From Astrocystis sublimbata (lineage: Eukaryota > Ascomycota > Sordariomycetes > Xylariales > Xylariaceae): a stretch of DNA of 64,000 nt. Positions 23,231-34,709 of the stretch are shown piece after piece; within the stretch, counting starts at the first letter, position 1, and each line of letters starts with the position of its first letter. A program made the translations under genes and the position numbers. The DNA lies in NCBI GenBank assembly GCA_022453515.1, contig JAJNNY010000020.1, positions 372,001 to 436,000 of the forward strand. Direction: 5' to 3'. The notes under the pieces were generated by a model. That model was not told the DNA's origin. It worked only from the letters and a program-made list of their open reading frames with translations, and did no database searches.

Positions 23231-24771
23231 TTACCTCATGTTGCTCGTGTCAAAGGAAAATTGGGTCGGAAAAGCCATTGACGCACTCAGACCAAACGGG
23301 TCCCAGTCCAACGCAGGGTCGAGGAGTTGAGTCATGCTCGGGTAGTTCTGTCCTTGAGTTTGCCCGCCATTGTCGGTAGAGCTCGCCGACGGCTGTCCAG
23401 CGGGGACATTCGTCGATGGCTGCAGAGCCATGTTCGGAGGGGGTGGGACGGAATACCCAGACGTGTAGGGGTTCGAAGGCGGACCGTCCGCGTCGCCTTC
23501 GTCCATCATGTCGTTCGGCGCGTCATACTCCTGTTCTGTACTCACGGGTTAATTCTAGGACGACAAAGTTCCATGCGGACAGAAAGCGGGACAACTTGCC
23601 GAGCTGCTGGAAATGGTTCTGGAACGACGAGGTCGGATAGACGGACGATGGCCGTGGTCCAGACGCGGCCTGTTGCTGCTGATGGTGCTGATGATGCTGA
23701 TGGTGGGGTGGCTGCTGCTGTTGCGGCTGTGGTTGCTGCGGCGGCTGCTGTTGTTGCTGCATCAAGTGCTGGCGAGGCCCGGGCAGAATCCCTGACATTG
23801 GAGGCATGGCCTGCTTCATGGGTGGGGGCATCGTTGTCCGAACATTGCCATGGTCTGGGGCCGCAGTCGTCGGCGAAGTGGCTGTGATATGACCATTGTT
23901 GTAAGGAGGCGTGGGGTTCGTTGGCGAGGGTACATGCGAGGTGGCCGTCGGCCGATTCTTCGGCGAGGTCACGGACGGTTGGATGTTCACCTGGGCTGGC
24001 ACTGACGTGATTCCGGGTTCAAGCTTCGGAGCAACACTGGATGCTGATCTGCGTGAGTTGTGGTGTCTGTTCAGAAGAGCGCGTTGGATAGGCGGAGCCT
24101 GCATCATGTTCTGGGGCATATGAGTTGGGCCAAGGTTGGGGCTACCGGTTTTGGCCTGAAGCTCAGCTTGAACATCAATGCCTGTTCAGAGTGTTAGCGC
24201 ACGGCTGGGGTTTGCTTTGGTAAATGGGTTGGTGTGGGCACATACCCTTCTCAAGAAGTATACGCTCCAAGAGAGAGTTCTTGTATCGTAGCATCAGACA
24301 CTCTTCGGCAGCGCTGCGATGAGCCGCTTGGAGGTTAGTCAAGTTTGACTCATGAACTCGAATGGTATCCTCAAGTTGCTTGATGTATTCGGTACGTCTC
24401 TCTCTGAAGGCGGCCTGTGCTTGGCGGTTCCTCTGTTTGCGCTCTTCGGAGGTTGCGTAAATCTTTATGTCACACGTTAGTAATTGTATGACCTGATACT
24501 TGCAGCTCAATCCAACAAGGACGCTATTGCCAGCTAATCACACTCTCAGTCGTGACGACAGAACTTCGATAGTGCAGGGTTTTGTTTGATTGTCACACAA
24601 GACTAGAGTATCACCTACAGGCTTTCGGCCGCCTTTCCGCTTCACGGGTTGGGCATCTTGGGGAGCTGGTGTGGGCTCTCCGCCATTGTCGGGAGTAGAG
24701 ACAACAGACTCATCAGACTGTTGTTGTTCTTGGCACTGGTCTTCCTTGTCGATGGACATCTTGTCGGGCAT
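23231..24771 (-). CDS. bZIP transcription factor (fungal AP-1/Fcr3-like group)
   Basis: Proposed exons 24771-24619, 24462-24246, 24181-23596 and 23540-23231 give 421 residues. Introns 1 (156 bp, branch TACTAAC) and 2 (64 bp) are clear. Intron 3 is uncertain: a coding segment must be left near 23541-23595, but the donor (GTTGTC) and acceptor are weak. Residues ~1-51 are an acidic/Gln start ending in KRKGGRKP. The basic region has the N-x7-R signature (N63...R71, in RNRQAQAAFRERR), followed by a leucine-zipper coiled coil to ~120. A Gln/His/Pro-rich linker follows, then a conserved C-terminal tail (LDWDPFGLSASMAFP...FDTSNMR). It should be a nuclear dimeric DNA-binding regulator. Targets are not predictable from sequence. 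Confidence 0.88.
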
Positions 24772-27700
24772 GACAATGCTGGAACGAGAGGAGACGGTTG
24801 CCGATGAAGCGGCAAACGCCTCTCAGTGGGATTAGATGTACAGCTGCGTCGACGAAGAGTCGATCCAGCACACAAGACAGCAAGTTTGGCGGTTACCTGC
24901 TGCTCGGGTTCTTTCTCGTGAAACGGGGGACAGATATCAATGTACCTCTGTCAGGTGGTGTGATATAGCTTGTCTTAGCTGTGCTTGTCCTCCTCTTGCC
25001 GAATGAACGTGCGTTGAGTATCCACGGATGTAAGTGGTGTGTTAAGAAGTGACGTCTAACAGGTTCATACGCGTGCCATAGGGTAGGGAATATAGAAATG
25101 TGGGTTTCAGACCAAAGCTCGAGAGAAGGGCAACTGAGTGACAACGAGTCGACTGGATATATGAAGGTAATTGCAATAAAAGCAAATAAACCAGCTCAGA
25201 TGCGGTATGTCTGGGTGAAGCGCGTAGATGCAGCCAAAGGAAGCGCTAAGACACTACATAATCCGGGGAAGGGGGATCGGTAGCGTGGGTGGTGTGTGTG
25301 ATGTAAGAGGCTCAAGCGGGCAGCAGAGCAGACACAAGCTCGGACGGGCGAGATAAGGGCGATCCAGCAAGAGTCTCCAAGCTTCAATGGGCAAGACTGT
25401 TTGTCGAGAGCAAATGATAAGAGGGGGGACGGGCAGCGGCAAGTTTGTGTGAAGTAAGAGCAGAGAAAATGCGCACCAAGGTTTTATGTAATTGAAATCC
25501 AAAGTCGAGCGACCCTGCTCTCGCCTGCGGCAGCCAGCGGCCAGCCAGCGCCAGGTCGCCAGCCGTTCGGTGGGCTTGGGACCGGGACAGGCCTGCCTGC
25601 GCAACCCAGGCGAGCAGGCGAGCCAGGCACGGCACTGCCGCTCGCTGCTTCCAGTGCTGCTGCGCGAGACCCGTTAGCTCCTTAGCGTGTTAGTCCATTG
25701 GGTAGCTCAGGGAAGGTACCTGGTGCTAGGTACCTCCTCTAGGCTGTCCGTTTTGCAAGAGGCACATTGGGCACGTTGGTAGGGCTAAGTATCTCGCACG
25801 TTGGGTTGAAAACCGTCCAATGCAGCGTTACGGAATGTAGCCCAAACCCACCAAGAGGGAGAGAGATCTGCCAAGACCACCCACAGTTCAATACTGGTTC
25901 TGACGGGTCGTGAATGGGCATTCGACCCAGAAAAGGAAAGTGGATCCTCCCACCTCAGATATCCGTTTCTGAGCTCCGTTGCGTTAGGTTGCAGGGTCTC
26001 GCAGGGTCAAGAGATGGAGGTGTGCTACTATAGTACAGCTGGGATACTTTCGTCAGATCCATGATGTTGCCCCTCAATCAATGCGAGGGCAAGGCAAAGG
26101 AATCCCGCTACCAACGAACACACCATGTAAGAGACAGCCCCAGATCTTGTCAGATCGATTGTACTTGCAGCATTTAGCACTGTTACTCTTCACTCCGGAA
26201 GGTGTGCTGCACTTCTTCCAATTGACAGCTACTTATACAGAACAAGATGTCCCTAGAGTGGCGTGATAGATGGCGAGCGTAATTGGAGTTGAAGGTACGC
26301 ATAACGTTGATCATATCGAGCCCGACGTACACTCGATGGACTCTCAACCAGAACTCGATCTGATCCGGAAGCGGTACCTAACCTATTGCAACTCTTCACT
26401 TGCACACACGCACACGCAGCTGGAGTGGAGGCAGATGTGCGGGGAGTAAGGTATCCCATGTCGCTTCTGTTTCCCATTTCCCATTTCCAGGATCCACACC
26501 TAATAGCTCGGCGGAAACGGCGCCAGTTGCAAATATCAACAAGGCAGCAGGTCCAAGGCGGACAGTCAACAGCCAATGAGAAAAGGGCCACTGGATGCTA
26601 ATATCAATAGACAACGTCGTCAGAGCATGGGCTCAACTATAGTTAACCCAACTTAATATCATGGTCACCGGGTATTCCCAATGACAGGGCTGAATCTACC
26701 AATGAGCCTTAGCATGGAACTAATGAATCTAAGTTGAAACTGCACGTTTCGAAGTGTTAAGCCCTCGCTTGTTACAATAGCACTGATGAGTTGGCAATGT
26801 TCAAGATAACTATAAGGAGGGTCACCCTTTCCTTGAAGCTGTTCTGTTGTTCTATTAAGTCAAGCTTCCAAGTTGGAAGCTTACGGAGTATGTTCAACTA
26901 ATTAGTTAGCCCGGCGACATTGGGAAATGCAGGTCGGGCAATGTGATCCTTGGCAGCTTCATGCAGTATCCTGGACCAAAAGCCGTCTATCTGACCACCT
27001 TTGCTACCTACCGCCATCATCTAGGCTGGCTTATGTAAGTACGTAGAGCATTGTGCTCTGAATATTATTTCGTCTTGTGAAGCCTAGCCATTCCATCAAT
27101 TCAAAAACGAGATGTCAATTTGTAGGGTATCAGTTTCTGGAAGTGCTGCGGAGTATGCATGTTGGGTACATGAGGCAAACCCTCTTGCAGGTATGCAGCT
27201 AGACACCGAGGAAGGTGATATCAGATTTAGATCTCTCCTCCCAGAACATGAATAGCAACAGACACGTGTGTATTTGTCAAATTACCTGCCAGTTCAGTCC
27301 GTAACAACCTGGTCCCTAGATTTGGTCCAGACGTGCCAGATTGACGGGTCATGCGTGAACAGCTGCTCTGGTCTTGCCCGGTAACGTGGCTGGCACCCAT
27401 CATGGTTCATGCCACACAAATGAGTCCCGGCACCTTGTGTGTTGCGCGCCCAATTGAAACGCATCAGAACGATCGTTCAAAAAGTCGCACATCATGTGGA
27501 CTTATACCTATGCTAGGCTCCGAATGGGCAAGGGCGCCGACAACGGACTATTGTCCTCACACCATCCACTCTTGACATGGCGTAGAAACGGTGATTTTCC
27601 GGGAATAAAAGCCAACGGAAAGTCCGGGCTCAAAATTCCCAGCACTCAGCAGACACACCACTCCTGTGCTTAGTGCTTAGTAGGACATTGTGGCAAGAAA

Positions 27701-29183
27701 AAATCGAGGAAGTTGCCAATGACTCTCGCTGCTGTTCAAGGTCAGCTCAAAAGTCCTGCCCAAGCTGGCCACACCTTATTTAATGCTATGGGTAGCACAA
27801 TGGAAGCTTTGTTGGAGGAATGGCGAGGAATGGTAGCTCCTATGCAGATGTGGCTGCAAGGAGCAGTGCACCGAGTGTCTTGGCGGAAGACTAAATCTAG
27901 TGGATCATTCTCACATCTCCTCGGAGACAGGGGTTTCGAGCTAGACCTTCGAAGGTCTCCCGAGGATTTGGCGCCGGCCTGCTTCTAGAATATTGCTTGT
28001 CTTGGAAAGTCTAAGCGGGCGATGGATCCTGTCAATTCTCCTTATGGTTCCGTACATGGTTGGGTTACATCGCGCTGCACATTGCATGCAAGGCAGGGCC
28101 ACCGAAAGCGTGCAGTGATCAGCTTCAACACCACCTCAACTGTTGGTGAAGCAATTGCAATATTGGCAGAATGCAGTTTCATTCCGGTCACAACTCGTCA
28201 TTGATGCTACCAGTCAATTCATTATTGATCGTAGCTCAGTGGTTCAGAAGTATTTTCGATGCCATCGAGCTTCCAAGCTCGGAAATAAGTTGCTCAAGCT
28301 CATCACACATTGGTGGCCATTGTAGATCATGTGGGGTTCACATATCACGGTACGTATGATGCACACAACTTCTCAACATGTGTTACCAATTACTACGCCG
28401 TAAGAACGCAGCTCAGCTTCCCCTCTTTCCGACATCTATAAGACAGAATGATATAGCTAATGTCGTAATTGCACGTGAACTTGGCTTACAGCAAAGGCAC
28501 GTCATTCAAGCCTCATCTTGTGTCGTCCTTTTGTTGTGTGGTACTCTGAGTGGCCAGCACAGCAACCCATATCATGTCCCAAGACCAACCCAACATGCCG
28601 TCCCTTGCGTTCGTCACCTAACGTCGCGCTATGCATGCTGACTGCAGACACCAACTTCCAGCCTTACGCTACGCTATGTGCCTTCGTCCGGGGTAAGAAC
28701 ACCACTAAAGTGACATGTCACCACCTTCTGGAAAGCTTCTAGCGCGCAGGCAAGCTCGCCGGTTTCTTTTGAGAGGTTGTGCCAAGCCATGATGGCTTCT
28801 CGGCGTCTAGAGCGGAGTGAAAGCTAGGAAACTATGTCTGCGAGAAGCCAGCGGTTCCTACCTTGGCACCTTGGTCGCCGCCCATCAGGCCTTTGCAACC
28901 TACCCCTCTGGTGGAAGACGATATGTCTGATTTGACCATGGGCAATAGTACCGTCTCAAGTATTATCAAGGTTTGTACTGACTAGTAGTCAAGTGTGGGA
29001 TATTTTCTACAGAAGTGTCGTGATGCAGGGCCACAGGGCCACAAGAGTGGCTCGGCGGCAGAAGGTTAATATCTTTTGGGGTCGCAGTTCATTAACTCGT
29101 TTGAAGTTATTACTTGCCCCGTATTAGCTCATGTCTTGAATAATCAATACCTAGGTAGTTATGTATCTCTGATTAGTGACTCG
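24772..29183. other. Gene desert of ~4.4 kb
   Basis: The left ~700 bases are the promoter/5' leader of the bZIP gene, with CCAGC/GCCAGC repeats near 25.54-25.63 kb. The remainder carries scattered open frames below 150 codons without motifs. One ATG frame at 27719-27988 is listed separately as doubtful. Confidence 0.5.
27719..27988 (+). other. Doubtful 89-codon ORF
   Basis: ATG-started frame (MTLAAVQGQLKSPAQAGHTL...) ending at a stop after EDLAPACF. An AATAAAAG sequence lies ~110 bases upstream, where a TATA box could be. The frame has an amphipathic stretch (MEALLEEWRGMVAPMQMWL) but no recognised domain and no intron. It may be chance. Confidence 0.2.
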
Positions 29184-30682
29184 TCAAGAACTGTTATCAC
29201 TCGGCAGTTCCGCCGGAGGAACCTGCAATTCGTAGATATGGCAGTGATCATCGGACTTCTCTCGCACAATCCCGCCTCCCTCCACTTCAAACAATCCGGA
29301 CACCGACGCCACGATCTTCCTCCTAAACTTCTTCTTCTTCTCTTGTGCTTGAACTGCTCCGCAATATCGTGTAAGCTCTTGGAGCTGTCGCCTGAACTTC
29401 AAGACTACCCACACCGCCACGAGGATGAAAGTGGAAGCCACAGCACCAATGCTCAGGCCAACCCCGATCCATCCGCCCTCGGACAAACCTGCGTCCCTTG
29501 CTCGTTTCTGGTGGCCGATCCCGTTGCAAAATAGCTCGTTAATAATCCCTTCATTGAACTGATTTATCAGCTGCGAGCAGTCGAAGTCGCTGTTCAGGTC
29601 CTCGATCACGACTTTGCCAGGAACAGACAATAATGATGGGAAGATATTGGAACCAATGGTGCTGTAAACTTGTCAGCATAGTCTTGGTCGTGAGAAAAAT
29701 GGATAGATAGTGGCAGTCAGAACTCACGAGTTCATGCCCCCGCGGATATGTATGTTGCTGACTCTTTCTAGGCGGGTGAGTAGCGGTATGGTCAGGGCTG
29801 TGTTATTCCTCATGTTGAGATCACCCCCTATTCTTCTGAGGCTGTTCAGTTCAAAACTGCAATCTGCGCTGTTTTTGATCCAAAGGTCACGCCCAACAGA
29901 AGTAAGTTGAGGAAGCTTGACCGAGAAGAAGTTTGAGGTGAGATTGATGTCCATTCCCACTGTAACCACTTGGTCTAAAGTGTAAGGGTTGTTGGAAGAA
30001 CGATCTTCAGTTGTGAGATCAAAAATCAATGACTCATTTAAAGAAAGTTGACTTGGCGAATAGAGAGCTATTTTTCCAATCAAGATAAGCTCTTTGATCG
30101 ATACAAGGTGATTGAAGTGGCCAGTTATCCACGAATTGCTTCCTTCCATTGTCAACGAGCCAATTTTTTCCAAATTTGGCATGTATAGGTCGGTATCCGA
30201 AACTACGTTCTTAGCGGAAGTGATACTCGGCAAAATCGTTATATCACCGGATGATGATAACTTCAGATCATTTATGCCACTTATATCCCCGGTGATAAAG
30301 TCAGTCAAACTTGGTGTGTCGACTATGGAGAGGGAGACGTTGGGATTTGAGAGTCGAGGCAATAAGACCTTGCTCAACAATGGAACACCGTGCACTTCGA
30401 TGTGTGACACATTTGTGGTCATGCTGAAGTTCAGGGTATACAGGTGAGGGGAATTCTGAACGCTGATGCTGGAAAGTGGTACTTCGGAATTGAAACTTAA
30501 TGTTCCAATTTCAGATCCGAACTCGATGTGCAGCGAGCGTGGAACTGTCTCATCACACTCATTTGCTGCCGCAGAATCGAGGTCCTCTTGATTCTGGATC
30601 TTGACAACCAAATCGCAAATTCTCCTCACTGTAAGATTAGGGACGAGTTAGCTCGAAGAGCGCGAGCAATTGACAACATACT
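29184..30682 (-). CDS. Membrane-anchored receptor-L-domain (ECM33-like) protein, 5' end uncertain
   Basis: Two long exons (30628-29728 and 29661-29184) join over a 66-bp intron in phase. The ectodomain (~300 residues) is a chain of short beta-helix repeats (SLxIxxSxxIGxLxF-type) with several NxS/T sequons and a cysteine-delimited end (DFDCSQLINQ...LFCNG), as in ECM33/SPS2-type L-domain proteins. A ~24-residue hydrophobic helix starting GGWIGVGLS follows, then a basic stop-transfer (KFRR). The ~70-residue tail ends IYELQVPPAELPSDNSS. It is predicted to be type-I, with the ectodomain in the cell wall space. A further 53-bp intron (30629-30681) has good borders, but the upstream exon has no in-frame ATG: the only ATG is formed across the junction (A|TG). 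No signal peptide is then present, so the true start may be missing or decayed. Confidence 0.75.
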
Positions 30683-31783
30683 GACTATTGCTTCCTCTCT
30701 GTGATGGCAGGCGCCTGTACGCCATATTGAACGAAGCCTGTAGGCTAGATTCACTGCTGTCGCATCGACAAATGTGTCATTGTGAGCTATCAAGGAAGTG
30801 TGTGAGATGTAGAAACGAATGATCTGGAAGTATTTGTGCTAAAGGAAGCACCACTGATATTAAATAAGGTCAGAACTCCAAGCGTGAGCTTCTTTTATAG
30901 GTATAGTCTACAGACGAGTATTATCATCCACTTTTTGCGCGAGGGGATGACTTGTTACTGTCGTACAGCTGCTCATACATCCGAAAAGGAAATGAGATGA
31001 AATTTTCCAATACCCCATCCATTTTATGTGACTTCAACATAGCAATTAGTGAATATTGAGATGTGCCTCGCGACGTGTGGCCTCCCGCTCAGCAAACGTT
31101 ACGGAATGAGGCATTCCTTCAATCACACGAAAGGTTGCAATTGGTCACGGGAAAGACGACGCCGTTAATCTTGAAGGAAATGAAACTATTAAGAAGGTTC
31201 TATCTCTACTCACCACAGTCATACATCGCCTTTGTCGTCCTGGGCGGGGTAACCGGGGTGATTTCATGAGCTTCATGGGCAGCAAGAAGAATGGGTGTGG
31301 CGACAGCGTGTGGGGGATCAATCGTTACACACTTGTAACTTGTAGTTAGTGAGAGGCTTCGTTATGTGTCCAAAGGGGCCGAAAGATGGAGGCGTCATAC
31401 AACATGATCTCAAACTTGTGTTGTCTTACCGTCCGTTCACGCCCGGTGCAACGGGAGACGGAACCCCAACATGAGATTATCGCCCCCAACCACTTGCAAA
31501 CACTACGTTACAAAACGATCTCGGAATTGGTTTGCAGCCGGCTTCAGCCTGTCCGAAAGAGTTGGGTGCCTTGGAACTCATTGATATGGCTTTGCTAGTT
31601 CCGGCGTCAACTCCAAGATGTAGGTTAGTTTCAACATAGCTGTCCCGTGACCTACGTTGATGAGCAACAGGGAAGATGATTTCCCGACCAACAAGCTTCG
31701 ACTTATGTTCAATGAAATTACAGAATCTCAGAATTATAAGCTCAAATGAGTTTTATCTATGCCTCATCAATCCAGCCGACGGC
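30683..31783. other. Intergenic with 5' region of L-domain gene
   Basis: The first ~150 bases are the presumed 5' exon or leader of the L-domain gene, with a TATAAAAG box (listed). The rest, to the 3' end of the epoxide hydrolase gene, has only short frames without motifs. Confidence 0.55.
30893..30899 (-). promoter_or_regulatory. TATA box of L-domain gene
   Basis: TATAAAA on the minus strand, a perfect consensus, ~210 bases upstream of the 5' splice donor at 30681. It implies transcription from about 30865, so a signal-peptide exon further upstream is unlikely on this promoter. Confidence 0.5.
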
Positions 31784-33069
31784 TCACTGCGAATAACCAG
31801 TCACCCCCTTAACGCAACCATAGGCACCCCCACCCTTCCCGAACATATCCCTCAGATCCTTCACAATCTCATCCGGCCTCTCCCACGACGCAAAGTGGCC
31901 GCCATCCTCATGGTCCCTCTCAAACACTACATCCCCGAGCGTGCGCACCCACGCACTCGGCAGCACCATCAAGTCCCTCGGGAAATGGCTGTACCCAATC
32001 TTCACACCCGGCGAGTACTCCCTCAGCTTATTGCGCGACAACTTGTCGTCGTGCGTGTGCTCGTAGTAGATGCGCGTGCTGGCCGCAGGGCCGGCGGTCG
32101 CGAACCAGTAGATGCTGACCCAGGTGCAGACCTCGTCGTCGGTCCAGGGGTAGGCGTCGGACCAGTCGTGCAGCTTCTCGTAGATCCACGCGAGGCACGC
32201 CACGGGGCTGTCTGTGAGCCCGTATCCCAGCGTCTGCGGCTTGGTCGACTGCTCGAGGTTGTACCCGCGGCCCTCGTTCATGAACCAGTCGGTGCGTTCC
32301 TTGCCTTCGCGCTCGCGCTTGGTGTATGGTGTGACTGCGTGCTGGAGCGCCAGGATGGGGTGCTTCATGAACTCGGGCGGGTTCGCCGAGTCCATGTTTA
32401 GGTGGGTTGCTTTGCAGTGCTTGGGGAAGGAGTGCGCTATTGCGCGGCTGATGTGTGTGCCCCAGTCGCCTGGTATTGGTGTTAGCAAGGCGATATCAGC
32501 TTTGATTTATGATTAATGATCGATGACTTACCTCCCTGAGTGACGTATTCATTATAACCCAGCTTCAGCATCAGCTTATTCAACGTCTCGGCATATTGCG
32601 TCAATGCAAAGCCTCGCTCACGCGGCCCCTCTGAGAAGCCGAAATTGGGCAGCGACGGCATCACAAGATCAAAAGCCGGCTGCTGGACGCCGTCGCCACC
32701 TTCGACGAGTGGTTTGATGAGCTTGACGCCTTCCCAGAAGTGACCCGGCCAGCCATGAATCCAGAGCAGGGGGATTGCACCCTGGACTTTGCTGCGGATG
32801 TGAATGAAGTGGATGGCCAGCGGCTTGAAGCCGTCGCATTGGATGTCGGTGACGAAGTGTGGTAGTTGGTTCAGTTCATCTTCGGCCCGCTTCCATTTGT
32901 ACGACTGCTCCCAGTGTTTCGTCAGTCGCTTGACGTCGGCGAGGGGTGCGCCCATGTCCCATGCTGCACTGTCGAGCTCATCTGGGAATTTGGCGAGCGA
33001 CAGCCTTGTGTTGAGGTCTTTGATCTGTGCCTCGCCGACCGCGATTTTGTATGGTTTAATGTCCGCCAT
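31784..33069 (-). CDS. Epoxide hydrolase, microsomal/juvenile-hormone type
   Basis: Exons 33069-32532 and 32469-31784 join over a 62-bp intron (GTAAGT..CAG) to give 407 residues, the usual length of soluble fungal members. Residues ~4-110 are the EHN N-terminal domain ([18 protein letters not shown]). The alpha/beta-hydrolase core then shows the oxyanion motif HGWPG (residues 105-109), the nucleophile elbow QGGDWG with Asp181 split over the intron, and the catalytic His in [10 protein letters not shown] (His371). Cap-domain tyrosines are plausible in the YYE and IYWF region. The enzyme adds water to epoxides through an Asp-ester intermediate; fungal members act in detoxification or secondary metabolism. 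No TM anchor is seen, so it is likely soluble. No biosynthetic partner gene is adjacent, so a detoxification role is preferred. Confidence 0.93.
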
Positions 33070-34709
33070 GCTGGTCGGTAACCAAATGTGAATTGCTCGT
33101 TGGATGTGAAGGTGTTAGATGTTGCCTAAGCAGTAATTGATCACGATGGCGCAGGTGGAAGAAGAAAGATGACAATTGACGATTTAGTATGACAAGTCAA
33201 TCAATTATAGGAGGTGCTATTCGTTATTTCTGGGGGAATCTTTAGGAGGTTGGAAGACGTGCAATACTTATACTTATACTGGAATTTAGCGTAGTCATGC
33301 TACCTGTAGACATCAAGTGTAACAACCTTCGGCGTATGACGACGATGGGCATCTTTTACCCCGGTCTTGGCGCGCGCACATGCTGTCGCAAGGGCGCCGG
33401 CGGGGCATGTCAAGGCTGATCCCGCATCGAGTTTCGGCGCTTCATTGGTCAATATTGAGAACCTACACTTTAGCATCTCGTTGCTGATTAATTGCCGTAT
33501 CAATGTGACAACATCTGCTAGGTTAGGTAGTTCCGAGTATAGAACTCCACCTATCATTTCATCATGTACAGTCCAATAGATCTTCTGTCGCACTTATTGC
33601 TTACCTACATCCTAGGGGCCTAGGTACAGCATGCTTCATTCAGTCTACAGTGCCCAGAAACCGCAAGTTACGGTGCGCATTCGCATCAAGTACCTTGAAA
33701 ATGAAGACTATGATTTCTAATCAAAAATGAGCAATAATTCATCCAAATCTTGTGTCTCTGAGCCTGAGGGTGCCTGAGGGTGTCTGCTGTGATGTGGTGA
33801 TAGATGGTCTGAGGTTGTGGGCTGGAAGAGGGGGTGTGGCGTCGACCAAGGGTGATGGTGATGGTGCAAATGGTACCGTTGGAATATTCGTCTCTTCGTG
33901 AGGATACCGGCGTGCCAGGAGGATGGTGCGTATAGCATGTCGCCAGCTAGCAGATGTCCACCATGGTTCTAGACAGGGACCTAGACCTCGGAGAAAATAT
34001 GTTTCTCCAAGATCTAGTATCCAGTGATATAATCATGCTGTCCCAGTCACTGATTCTGCCCCTACCGTACTACGTGCTACCCTCACATCTGAAACTTCGT
34101 GGAGGGGGAAAGCATAAGCAATAGTTCAGAGTGAAATGTAATAATCCTTTACGATACAGCCAGTCTTGTAATTATCCGTCAACGCTTTGTTGGAAAACAG
34201 ACAATTCAACGAACACAATTCCGACCTGAACCGCTACATCGGTGCCTTGCCAATAATTCATTCATATTTCCCAAAACTCCCATAGTTGTGACTAAGAACG
34301 CAAATGCGGCTATAAGATTAAGTCATAGTACACTAGCAGGATTAATTCCTATTTACGGTAGAAGTGGTTCAGGTTGAGCCATCGCCGCCCTCACAACTAC
34401 AAGATACCAATCAATGGCTTCCAATAAGTCATATAGTTGAAAGGCTCTAGTATGATCTTAAACATCGTTAAAAAGTGCTCACACATTGTATCTCTTTGTG
34501 GAAGCTCTCTCCCTCTTATTGTCCACAAGGGATGAACAGCTTGCTATAAAGCAAGGCTGCTACATAGGCATCCAACTCACCCTTCACTTCGACAGCTCCC
34601 TACTAATACCGCCATTGCTATACATATAAACAATTATCATTAATCACCCGCTAATTCTTCATTGACTATCCCATTTCCACTCTACACTGCGTCGAGAGCA
34701 ATCCCAAAC
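33070..34709. other. Intergenic between divergent genes
   Basis: Shared 5' flank of the epoxide hydrolase (minus) and F-box gene (plus). A minus-strand open frame at 33300-33593 (internal ATG before IGGVLYSELPNLADVVTL) looks faintly coding but has no partner exon. No other gene is seen. Confidence 0.5.
34545..34550 (+). promoter_or_regulatory. TATA box of F-box gene
   Basis: TATAAA, 165 bases upstream of the ATG at 34710. Assigned by consensus and distance only. Confidence 0.35.

Noticed and set aside
31784..33069. Possibility of a secondary-metabolite cluster around the epoxide hydrolase
   Set aside because: No PKS, NRPS, terpene synthase, P450 or tailoring enzyme is found within the window; the Zn2Cys6 gene is 15 kb away with housekeeping genes between.
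33300..33593. 97-codon minus-strand frame between the epoxide hydrolase and F-box genes
   Set aside because: Does not begin with ATG, lacks a recognisable domain and has no phase-compatible neighbour; might be a relic but unsupported.
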